Assembly (NCBI GenBank): GCA_049652745.1
Contig: JBASEY010000023.1
Location: forward strand, 62,001 to 126,000
Direction of reading: 5' to 3'
Source: JBASEY01 sp049652745
GTDB lineage: Bacteria > CSSED10-310
Length of the DNA: 64,000 nt
Part shown: piece by piece, positions 17,277-25,043 of the stretch
How positions within the stretch are numbered: position 1 is the stretch's first letter
Layout: each line of letters begins with the position of its first letter
Position numbers and translations under genes: made by a program
Notes under the pieces: generated by a model
Told to the model about the DNA's origin: nothing
Seen by the model: only the letters and a program-made list of their open reading frames with translations
Database searches by the model: none

Positions 17277-19655
17277 TTGAGGGGTAAATTTCTGAAATCA
17301 TATGAGCTGCGGCTAAAAAAAATGGCTCGCTCCAAATACCTTGTCATTGGGTTTCTAATTACCACGGCAATCTTTTCTGCTTACATTTTGACTCCTGAAC
17401 AGTCCTCTCAAATTGTGGACTTGGAGATCGGCGAGAAGGTCTGGGAGGATATCCGAGCAGATTATGATCTGACCATCTTAGATGAAGTATCGACAAATCA
17501 ACGCAAAAAGAATGCAGAAGATTCTGTTTTGCCGGTTTATGATTTTGATAGTCGCATACAGCAGAAAACCTATCAGAAAATGACCGAGGTCATGAATCGT
17601 TGGCGTCAAATTATGCGGGAAAAGAGGATGAAATCCATTTTAACCGCGCTGCCGGATTCCGCTGAATCGCGGTTGCCTGAAAACTTTATTTCACCTGACC
17701 CAACACAGAAAATGCTGCAAGACTTTGAAGAAGATTACCAGGCTTTCACCACGGACACCGCTTTACCTGTTTCAAAAGAGACTTTTAGATTGCTTAGAGA
17801 ATTTGAATTTAAATTGAATATAGAGGAGCCTGTCCAATCCATAATCGCCCATATTGCAACGTTTACCATCGTAAGTGATCGGGAAGCCCTGCTGGAAAAT
17901 GCGCCAAATGGTTTCATGAAGCGGGATATCAACACGCACGTTGAAAGAGTTGTTTTCAATTTGGACACGATTATTTCATTGGAGACGGCATACAGAGAAA
18001 TCAGTGATTTCAGTGATGGTTTATTTCAAGACAACCAGATGCTTCAGGATATTGCTGTCGAGTTGGCCGAGGCGCTTACTGTGCCCAACCTTGTTTTCAA
18101 TAGAGAGGAAACTCAGAGTCGTCGACAAATCGCTCGAGATTCCGTCAAGCCTGTTTACATACATTTTGCCGCCGGTGAAATCATCGTTGAAGCTGGAGAA
18201 GTGATCACATCTGATCTCAAAGTTCGACTTGACAGGTTGAGTGAAGCAGGGCATGTTTCACGTTTTAGCTTTATTTTCCCTGGAATTGCCCTTTTACTGA
18301 TGGTATTTGGATACATCGTTATTCTGGATATCAAGAAATTTCACGGCAACCTAGACTCAGAACGACGCTTTTTACTGGTATTGATCTTTATTATTTATCT
18401 TGTCATAACGAAATATCTATATAGGGCAGCCATCAGTATCCCTGATTATATGGTTGAAAATCCATTCAATGATATTCACACCTACAAATTTGCTGTTCCA
18501 TATGCTTTTGGATGCATGTTGATAGCCCTGTTACTGAATATACGACTGGCGATTCTATTCAGTTTTATCTTCGGAATTATTGTTTCTCTTATCGCTGGAA
18601 ACGAACTCACGATTGGGCTTTATGCCTTGCTCTCAAGCTATACCGCAGTATTTGCCGTTTCCAGATACAAACAGCGAACAATGATTTTGCAAGGTGGTTT
18701 TCTGATAAGCATGGCAAACGTTGTGTATATCATGATTTTATTTTTCCTGGAAGGCCAACCGGATTTCCTAACTTTTGCATTCTCCGCTCTTATGGGCATC
18801 TGCAGCGGTTTGTTCGTTTCCATGATTGTCATGATTATTCTTCCGATTTTGGAATGGTTGTTTAAAATTCCAACCGATCTCAGGCTGCTGGAGTTATCGA
18901 ATTTTAATGAACCCTTATTGCGTAGACAAGCCATGGAAGCTCCCGGCACACACCATCACGCCCTCATGGTCGCCGACTTGGCAGAAGCCGCCGCGGATGC
19001 TATTGGAGCAAATAGCTTATTGGCCAAAGTGGCTGCGTATTACCATGACATCGGAAAAATCACTCAACCGCAGTATTTTATTGAGAACATTACAGGCAAG
19101 AATCCTCACGAGAAGCTGACGCCGAATATGAGCGTCATGATTATAAAAAAACACGTGAAAGATGGAGTTGAATTAGCCAGACAAGCCGGTTTGGGTAAAG
19201 ATATAGTCGATATTATCAAGCAACATCATGGTAATTCATTGATCTCTTTTTTCCATTCAAAAGCTTGTGAAAATTTGAAAACAGTGGATTCAAGCCCGAT
19301 TCTTGAAGATAATTTTCGTTATACCGGCCCGCGTCCTCGAAGCCGGGAAGCGGCCATCGTACTGATAGCAGACTCTGTAGAGGCTGCCGCACGATCGATG
19401 AAAAATCCGTCTCCATCTTCTCTGAAATTAATGGTGAACAAAATAACCACCGCAAAATTCAAAGACCATCAATTCGACGAATGCGAATTAACTTTCAGAG
19501 AATTGACGATTATCGCTGAAACACTTTATAATAGGCTGCTTAGAAACAATCATTCCAGAATAGAATACCCAGGCTTCAATTTTACCCCTGAATTGGATCC
19601 TAAAGAAGAGGCAAAGCCGCCGATGCAGGAGAAAGAAGAGGGTTCTAAGGAATGA
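17277..19655 (+). CDS. pgpH: 7TM-type HD phosphodiesterase, PgpH-like (cyclic-di-AMP hydrolysis)
   Basis: A 792-residue 7TMR-HD protein. An N-terminal helix (about 16-35, YLVIGFLITTAIFSAYIL) leads to a large extracytoplasmic domain (to about 320), then seven hydrophobic helices (about 325-520) and a cytoplasmic HD domain. HD ligands are visible as a His cluster at 559-561 (THHHALMVADL), His590-Asp591 (YYHDIGK) and a QHHG motif near 650. In Listeria and others, PgpH breaks down cyclic-di-AMP; that activity is inferred here from family membership. The TTG start is supported by GGGAG at 17265-17269. It overlaps ybeY by 4 bases. The position between phoH and ybeY is the standard one for this family. 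Confidence 0.93.
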   Translation: MRGKFLKSYELRLKKMARSKYLVIGFLITTAIFSAYILTPEQSSQIVDLEIGEKVWEDIRADYDLTILDEVSTNQRKKNAEDSVLPVYDFDSRIQQKTYQKMTEVMNRWRQIMREKRMKSILTALPDSAESRLPENFISPDPTQKMLQDFEEDYQAFTTDTALPVSKETFRLLREFEFKLNIEEPVQSIIAHIATFTIVSDREALLENAPNGFMKRDINTHVERVVFNLDTIISLETAYREISDFSDGLFQDNQMLQDIAVELAEALTVPNLVFNREETQSRRQIARDSVKPVYIHFAAGEIIVEAGEVITSDLKVRLDRLSEAGHVSRFSFIFPGIALLLMVFGYIVILDIKKFHGNLDSERRFLLVLIFIIYLVITKYLYRAAISIPDYMVENPFNDIHTYKFAVPYAFGCMLIALLLNIRLAILFSFIFGIIVSLIAGNELTIGLYALLSSYTAVFAVSRYKQRTMILQGGFLISMANVVYIMILFFLEGQPDFLTFAFSALMGICSGLFVSMIVMIILPILEWLFKIPTDLRLLELSNFNEPLLRRQAMEAPGTHHHALMVADLAEAAADAIGANSLLAKVAAYYHDIGKITQPQYFIENITGKNPHEKLTPNMSVMIIKKHVKDGVELARQAGLGKDIVDIIKQHHGNSLISFFHSKACENLKTVDSSPILEDNFRYTGPRPRSREAAIVLIADSVEAAARSMKNPSPSSLKLMVNKITTAKFKDHQFDECELTFRELTIIAETLYNRLLRNNHSRIEYPGFNFTPELDPKEEAKPPMQEKEEGSKE

Positions 19656-20143
19656 AAGTTTTGTTAGGAACATATAAACTGAAATCAGGTCTAGACAGTG
19701 ACACTATCCCGTTGGATAAGCTTCTAGAATCAATTTGCGAATATCTGAATCTACCGGATGGAGATATAGAAATCACTTTGACAACTGATAAGGAAATCAA
19801 GCGTTTAAACAACCAATATAGGCAGAAGGATGTTCCGACAAACGTTTTATCGTTCCCTCAATTTTCCTGGAAAGCTCCTTTAGATATACAGGATCAAATT
19901 CGATCATCTTTTGAAGAAGATAACCGGCCGCTTTGGGGAGAGATAATTCTTTCTATAGAGACGATCGAAAGGGAAGCTAATGAGCAGCAAGTGAATTTTA
20001 CTGATGAGTTGATTAGAATATGCATTCATGGGATGTTACATTTGTTTGGGTTCAGCCATGAGACTGAGAAAGATTATGAGGTTATGGCTGTGATTGAGGA
20101 ATCGGCGATCAATTTTTCAAAAAAATGGATACAACACCAATAA
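19652..20143 (+). CDS. ybeY: Endoribonuclease YbeY (rRNA maturation factor)
   Basis: Zinc-dependent single-strand endoribonuclease for 16S rRNA 3' maturation and ribosome quality control. The UPF0054 zinc motif HGMLHLFGFSH gives ligands His126, His130 and His136. The TNVLSFP segment conserved in the family is also present (VPTNVLSFPQF). The length of 163 residues is typical. The ATG overlaps the pgpH stop by 4 bases, and corC begins inside its 3' end, so translation is probably coupled. Confidence 0.95.
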   Translation: MKVLLGTYKLKSGLDSDTIPLDKLLESICEYLNLPDGDIEITLTTDKEIKRLNNQYRQKDVPTNVLSFPQFSWKAPLDIQDQIRSSFEEDNRPLWGEIILSIETIEREANEQQVNFTDELIRICIHGMLHLFGFSHETEKDYEVMAVIEESAINFSKKWIQHQ

Positions 20144-21435
20144 TTTCAAGTTATCAAATGTCATATTTAGAACTGGTACTCTTTATGGTTCCAGTCAGTT
20201 TCCTGGTTTATTTATCGGCTGTCATACAAAAATTGAATTCAGCTCAAATCGAGCGCTTATTCGATTTAGAAGAAAACGAAACAACACTGAATGGCTTAAA
20301 AATCACGACTGTCTTTCAAGGGTTGCATTTCTGTGCGATTCTTTCAGAGATTGTGATTTTGCTGGCGGCCATCAGGTATATGCTCATTAATAACTGGGGT
20401 ATGTTGCCGCTTCTGAAATTCGGCTTATTCTTTCTTTTTTTTAAAGTGATTTCCCGCCAGATACTTCCCACCGCTTTCCCATTACATATTCGAGATCACG
20501 TAAAGACGTGGGAAAAATGGGTTTTGTTGATTTGTGGATATCTGTTCTATTTCCCATCGATTTTGTTGGGAAAAGTGATCCTTATTTCACAAAAACTCGT
20601 TAAATCAGATTCAAAGGTTCAGCGAATGACCCAGGTAGAGGAGAGTATTCGATCCATCATTGACGCCGGAGAAAAAGATGGTGTGTTTTTGAGTGATGAA
20701 GGGGATATGTTGCAATCGATAATATATCTATCTGAGACCATTGTACGGGAGGTTATGACACCTAGAATTGATCTTCAAGCAATCGAAATTCATTCGACAA
20801 TCGATGATTTGGTTCAAAAAGTAGTTGATACAGGTTATTCAAAAATCCCTGTTTACAATGAAAAAGTCGATAATGTGGTTGGTGTTTTATATGCAAAAGA
20901 TGTCCTTCCATATTGGAAAAAGAATGGACACCAAGTTACGTTGGAAGAACTGAAAAGAGATGTGTCGTTTGTTCCTGAAACGAAAAAGATTTCTATACTT
21001 TTAAGGGAATTCCAGCATGAAAAGAAACATTTAGCCATTGTCGTGGATGAATTTGGCGGAGTAGCCGGTCTGGTCACGATTGAGGACTTATTAGAGGAAA
21101 TAGTCGGCGAGATTCATGATGAGTATGATGAAGAAGAAGAATCTATAAAAGTTATATCGGATTCATCTTGGGAGGTGGCTGCACGCATAAATTTGGATGA
21201 ATTATCTGAAGTGCTCGATATCGAGTTTCCTGAAGATAATTATGAAACTTTAGGTGGATTTCTTTTTCATCTTTTTGAACGAATACCGGTGTCGGGAGAG
21301 ACACATACCTATAAAAATCTTGTTTTTGAAATTATCAAAGCTAACGAACGAAAAATCGAAACTGTCCTTATTACCAAAGAGCAGCCGGTAGAGCCAATTC
21401 AGAGTGCCGAAAACTCAGAAAACGATGAAAACTGA
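20125..21435 (+). CDS. CorC/HlyC family CNNM-type membrane protein with CBS pair
   Basis: A 436-residue member of the CorB/CorC (HlyC/CorC, UPF0053) family. The N-terminal part carries hydrophobic helices of a DUF21-like domain (about 11-30, 60-85, 92-112, 130-155). Two CBS motifs follow, marked by REVMTPRIDLQAIE, KIPVYNEKVDNVVGVLYAKDV and AIVVDEFGGVAGLVTIEDLLEEIVG (given in parts), and a C-terminal CorC/HlyC PAS-like domain (about 345-420). Members influence Mg/Co ion transport or membrane stability. The start at 20125 overlaps ybeY by 19 bases; an alternative ATG is 20158. No clear ribosome site exists for either, which suggests translational coupling. Confidence 0.88.
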   Translation: MDTTPIISSYQMSYLELVLFMVPVSFLVYLSAVIQKLNSAQIERLFDLEENETTLNGLKITTVFQGLHFCAILSEIVILLAAIRYMLINNWGMLPLLKFGLFFLFFKVISRQILPTAFPLHIRDHVKTWEKWVLLICGYLFYFPSILLGKVILISQKLVKSDSKVQRMTQVEESIRSIIDAGEKDGVFLSDEGDMLQSIIYLSETIVREVMTPRIDLQAIEIHSTIDDLVQKVVDTGYSKIPVYNEKVDNVVGVLYAKDVLPYWKKNGHQVTLEELKRDVSFVPETKKISILLREFQHEKKHLAIVVDEFGGVAGLVTIEDLLEEIVGEIHDEYDEEEESIKVISDSSWEVAARINLDELSEVLDIEFPEDNYETLGGFLFHLFERIPVSGETHTYKNLVFEIIKANERKIETVLITKEQPVEPIQSAENSENDEN

Positions 21436-22330
21436 TTCTTGTGAAGATATCCGGTATAAGTCGGGATTTGCTGGTTTACTTGGTTGGACAAATGTCGGCA
21501 AATCAACACTCGTCAATTTGTTGACAGGGATGAGGATTGCTATTACATCGGATAATCCGCAGACCACCCGACATCGACTGGTAGGCATAGTTCAAAGTGA
21601 CAATTACCAGATCGCTCTGACGGATACGCCGGGAATTCATGCTCCGAAAAGTGAACTTTCAAAGAGAATGCTCAAAACCAGTTGGAATACGATGACATCT
21701 ATGGATGTCATTATTTGGCTTGTTTTTCCGGATAAACCCGCCGCATTGCAGCTCAAATCTTTTCAACAAAAGTTAGAAGAGTATAAAACACCTGTCATAA
21801 TTGGAATCAACAAAATAGATACAGTGCGAACAGAAAGCATTATCCCGCTAGCTGATACCTTATATAAGGAAATAGACCCGATTGCCGTTGTTCCATTTTC
21901 TGCCAAAACCGGCGAGAATGTCGATAAGCTTCTTGATGTTATCGTTGAACAATTACCATGCAATGAACCTCTATACTCGATAGATCTAGTAACGGATCAG
22001 CCTGAACGCATCATTGCCGCTGAGTATATTCGTGAGCAAATTATTGAACATACTTACCAGGAAATGCCGCATGTCGTTGCTGTTGAAATAGAAATATTCA
22101 AGCGCGTCAAGGAAGATTTTATTGAAATAGTTGCTGCTGTCTTTGTTGAAAAAAAATCCCAAAAACGCATAATTATCGGCGCCAATGGTAAGCTTATAAA
22201 ACAAATTGGGATTGCTGCAAGAAAGCAACTTTCCGCTTTTTTCCAAAGCAACGTTGACTTACGTCTATGGATAAGAGTTAAAGAGGGATGGAGGAACGAT
22301 CCGGTTGGGTTGCGTCGTTTTGGTTTTTAG
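21425..22330 (+). CDS. era: GTPase Era
   Basis: Ribosome-assembly GTPase that binds the 3' end of 16S rRNA. G1 is GWTNVGKST (usual GRPNVGKST), G3 is DTPGIH, and G4 is NKID. The C-terminal KH domain has IIGANGKLIKQIG. I chose the ATG at 21425 (301 residues, about 18 residues before G1 as in other Era proteins) over an upstream GTG at 21404. It overlaps corC by 11 bases. The Trp-Thr in G1 is a mild departure from Arg-Pro and does not touch the GKST residues. Confidence 0.95.
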   Translation: MKTDSCEDIRYKSGFAGLLGWTNVGKSTLVNLLTGMRIAITSDNPQTTRHRLVGIVQSDNYQIALTDTPGIHAPKSELSKRMLKTSWNTMTSMDVIIWLVFPDKPAALQLKSFQQKLEEYKTPVIIGINKIDTVRTESIIPLADTLYKEIDPIAVVPFSAKTGENVDKLLDVIVEQLPCNEPLYSIDLVTDQPERIIAAEYIREQIIEHTYQEMPHVVAVEIEIFKRVKEDFIEIVAAVFVEKKSQKRIIIGANGKLIKQIGIAARKQLSAFFQSNVDLRLWIRVKEGWRNDPVGLRRFGF

Positions 22331-22357
22331 CGGGTGATAGTGGTTTAGGAGGAGTCG

Positions 22358-23860
22358 ATGCCCCAGATTCAATTACTTATCGATGATAGAATCGGGCAGA
22401 CATATCAATTTGAAAATAAAATAACTGTCGGTCGGGATTATTGTAATATCATTCAGATAAAAGATCAGAAAGTATCCCGTCGGCATTTTTATATCGAAAA
22501 AATAAAAGGCTTTTTTATTATAAAAGATTTAGGCAGCCAAAATGGTACTTTTATCAACCAAGTGCGTATCAGTGAAAGCGAGCTGCAGTCAGGCGATCGG
22601 ATAAACATCGGAGATACCATTCTTCTTTTCACTGATGAGCCTTTCCCTGAATTTAGAGCTCCTGATCCCGGTAATCTTATAGACATGAATTACCTCGATG
22701 ATGAACCGGCGATAGTGCAAATCCATTATAAATCATTAAAAGACACCTTGCCTCGATTAAATCTCTCAACTCAGAAGTCGACGCTTGTAGATGCTCTTTC
22801 GCAAATGACAGCTTTTGCTTCCGGGTTTCGACCAATAGAGTCAGGGTCATTGCTTTTTCAAGATATTTTGGAGGTGCTCAACAAACTTTTTATTGTCGAA
22901 CGTAGTTATATCCTACTCAAAGAAAAGGGGAAAGCTGAACTGAAAATTGAGGCTTTTCGAAGCTCTCAAAATGATGACAGTCATCCTGATTTTACACGAA
23001 AAGTCTTAAAAAAAGTTTATTTGGAAGGAATATCAATACTTTTTAACAATGATCCCTTACATGATTTTGCAAATACAAAGCACCAAGAAACATCATCTTA
23101 CTATAATGCCATGTGTGTTCCGATTCGATCCGGGATGAATATTCTAGGTATGCTATATGTCGATTCTTTAACCTCAAGGAGTTTTTCAAAAGTCAGTCTT
23201 GCTCTCCTATCAGCCTTGGGCTTGATAGCAGGCACAAATATATGCTCTTGGCGTTCCTACAAGCGGCTTCAAATCAAATCTCTGTCATCCTTGATAGCTC
23301 TTGCGACAATGGCTGTGCCGAACGTTTCGACATATGACGAAATCATTACACGGCTCGTATTCAGATCCACAGCAATTTGTGAATATATGGGATTATCGGA
23401 TGAACTGATCGATACGATCTCTTCAGCCGCAGTTTTTACAGCTCTTCTGACTACTTTCAAAGGCAACTCGGGAAAAGACATAAGCCTTTCTGCCAAGAAA
23501 AAATCTGCCAAGACGCATCCTCAAGAAAAAGTCATATACCATCGATTAAAGCACTTGCCGGAAATGGACGACATATTACGATTGCTATATTATCGTAATG
23601 CCAATTACGATGGAACCGGCCTTCCCGAAGGGTTGAGCGGGAGCGCCATCCCTCTTGGGAGCAGAATATTGCGTGCACTAATTGTATTTGAAGGGATTGA
23701 GGCTGATCCTGACACGATCAGGCAAAATTTATTACATATGAGCGGATCTGTTTTAGATCCAATGGTTGTAAAAGCCTTGATACGTTTTACGCATTCAATG
23801 TCAGAATTCGGCCAGGCGCCGGATTTTCAGCAAAAGGCTCAAGATGAAACGGACTCATGA
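22358..23860 (+). CDS. FHA-GAF protein with degenerate HD-GYP domain
   Basis: A 500-residue cytosolic signalling protein. Residues 1-95 form an FHA phosphothreonine-binding domain (KITVGRDYCN, VSRRHFYIEK, LGSQNGTFIN). A GAF-like region covers about 150-300. The last 190 residues match the HD-GYP fold by pattern: DGTGLPEGLSGSAIPLGSRI corresponds to the DGTGYPEGLKG part. However, the His-Asp pair is missing (AAVFTALL, with Thr361 and Ala362 where His and Asp belong), the His cluster before DGTG is YYRNANY, and GYP reads Gly421-Leu422-Pro423. It therefore should not hydrolyse cyclic-di-GMP and may act as a binding or adaptor module. It lies 27 bases after era with a GGAGG ribosome site, in the same compact run. 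Confidence 0.85.
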   Translation: MPQIQLLIDDRIGQTYQFENKITVGRDYCNIIQIKDQKVSRRHFYIEKIKGFFIIKDLGSQNGTFINQVRISESELQSGDRINIGDTILLFTDEPFPEFRAPDPGNLIDMNYLDDEPAIVQIHYKSLKDTLPRLNLSTQKSTLVDALSQMTAFASGFRPIESGSLLFQDILEVLNKLFIVERSYILLKEKGKAELKIEAFRSSQNDDSHPDFTRKVLKKVYLEGISILFNNDPLHDFANTKHQETSSYYNAMCVPIRSGMNILGMLYVDSLTSRSFSKVSLALLSALGLIAGTNICSWRSYKRLQIKSLSSLIALATMAVPNVSTYDEIITRLVFRSTAICEYMGLSDELIDTISSAAVFTALLTTFKGNSGKDISLSAKKKSAKTHPQEKVIYHRLKHLPEMDDILRLLYYRNANYDGTGLPEGLSGSAIPLGSRILRALIVFEGIEADPDTIRQNLLHMSGSVLDPMVVKALIRFTHSMSEFGQAPDFQQKAQDETDS

Positions 23861-23887
23861 TTCAGGAATACGTTTAAGGAGGTAATT

Positions 23888-25027
23888 ATGGGACGTAATT
23901 TTTCAGTATTGGTGACAGGTGGCGCAGGTTTTGTCGGATCACATCTGACAGATGCTCTTGTTGAAAAAGGTCATAAGGTTACGATCTTCGATAATCTTGA
24001 ATATCAAGTTCATCTGAGTAAAAAACCTGAATATTTAAATAAAGACGCCGAATTTATTCAGGCTGATATCAGGGATTTGGAAATGTTGACAAAAGCCATG
24101 TTGGATAAAGACATCATTTTTCATCAAGCGGCGGCCGTAGGTGTTGGTCAATCGATGTACCAGATTCGAAAATATACCGATGTCAATTCTACAGGAGGAG
24201 CCAATTTATTGGATATAGCGGTCAACAACCACCAGATCAGAGATAGATTGCAGAAAATTATCGTGGCATCATCGATGTCGATCTACGGAGAAGGCCAATA
24301 CAAATGCCGTAATCATGGTATTGTATATCCCAAGTTAAGGCCGAATCGGCAGTTGGCAAATAAAGACTGGGAAATTAAATGTCCGTTTTGCTTTGAGCCT
24401 GTCGATCATATGGGGACAAATGAAAATAAACCGCTTTTCCCAACATCGATCTATGCAATAACGAAAAGAGACCATGAGGAAATGTTTCTGGTTACCGGAC
24501 GCTCATATAACATTCCCACTGTGGCCTTGCGATATTTCAACATCTACGGATCAAGACAAGCATTATCAAACCCTTATACGGGTGTAGCGGCAATTTTCTC
24601 TTCAAGAATCCTAAATGATGCTTCCCCGGTAATATATGAAGATGGGGAGCAAAGTCGTGATTTTGTTCATGTTTCCGATATTGTACAGGCAAACTTGCTG
24701 GCCATGGAAAAATCGACTGCGGATTATGAGATGTTCAATGTTGGAACCGGGATCAATACATCCATTCGTCAAGTGGCAGAAAAACTGATTGAATATCTGA
24801 AACCAGGCAGTGATTTGAAGCCTGTGATTCAAAACAAGTTTCGAGAAGGTGATATAAGGCATTGCTATGCAGATATAGAAAAAATAACTAAACTTCTTGG
24901 CTACAAACCCAAATTTACGTTTAGTGAAGGTATTTCAGGCTTAGCGGAGTGGGTCTCAAGTCAAACAGCCGTCGATGGATTTGAAGAAGCCAGAAAAGAG
25001 CTTGAGTCACGAGGTTTAACGAATTAA
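23888..25027 (+). CDS. NAD-dependent nucleotide-sugar epimerase, dTDP-L-rhamnose 4-epimerase-like
   Basis: Extended short-chain dehydrogenase of 379 residues. The NAD-binding loop is TGGAGFVGSHL, and the catalytic Tyr-x3-Lys is YAITK. An insertion between the core strands carries a possible zinc site, Cys140-x2-His143 and Cys165-x2-Cys168 (CPFC). Inserts of this kind followed by PTSIYAITK are what I recall from dTDP-L-rhamnose 4-epimerases, so C4 epimerisation of a dTDP-hexose is the best guess; UDP-glucose epimerase or dehydratase activity remains possible. The ribosome site is AAGGAGG. It sits between the FHA-GAF gene and the ligase gene, 16 bases before the latter, away from the polysaccharide genes at the right end. 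Confidence 0.85.
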   Translation: MGRNFSVLVTGGAGFVGSHLTDALVEKGHKVTIFDNLEYQVHLSKKPEYLNKDAEFIQADIRDLEMLTKAMLDKDIIFHQAAAVGVGQSMYQIRKYTDVNSTGGANLLDIAVNNHQIRDRLQKIIVASSMSIYGEGQYKCRNHGIVYPKLRPNRQLANKDWEIKCPFCFEPVDHMGTNENKPLFPTSIYAITKRDHEEMFLVTGRSYNIPTVALRYFNIYGSRQALSNPYTGVAAIFSSRILNDASPVIYEDGEQSRDFVHVSDIVQANLLAMEKSTADYEMFNVGTGINTSIRQVAEKLIEYLKPGSDLKPVIQNKFREGDIRHCYADIEKITKLLGYKPKFTFSEGISGLAEWVSSQTAVDGFEEARKELESRGLTN

Positions 25028-25043
25028 CAAGAGGAAAAAACGT

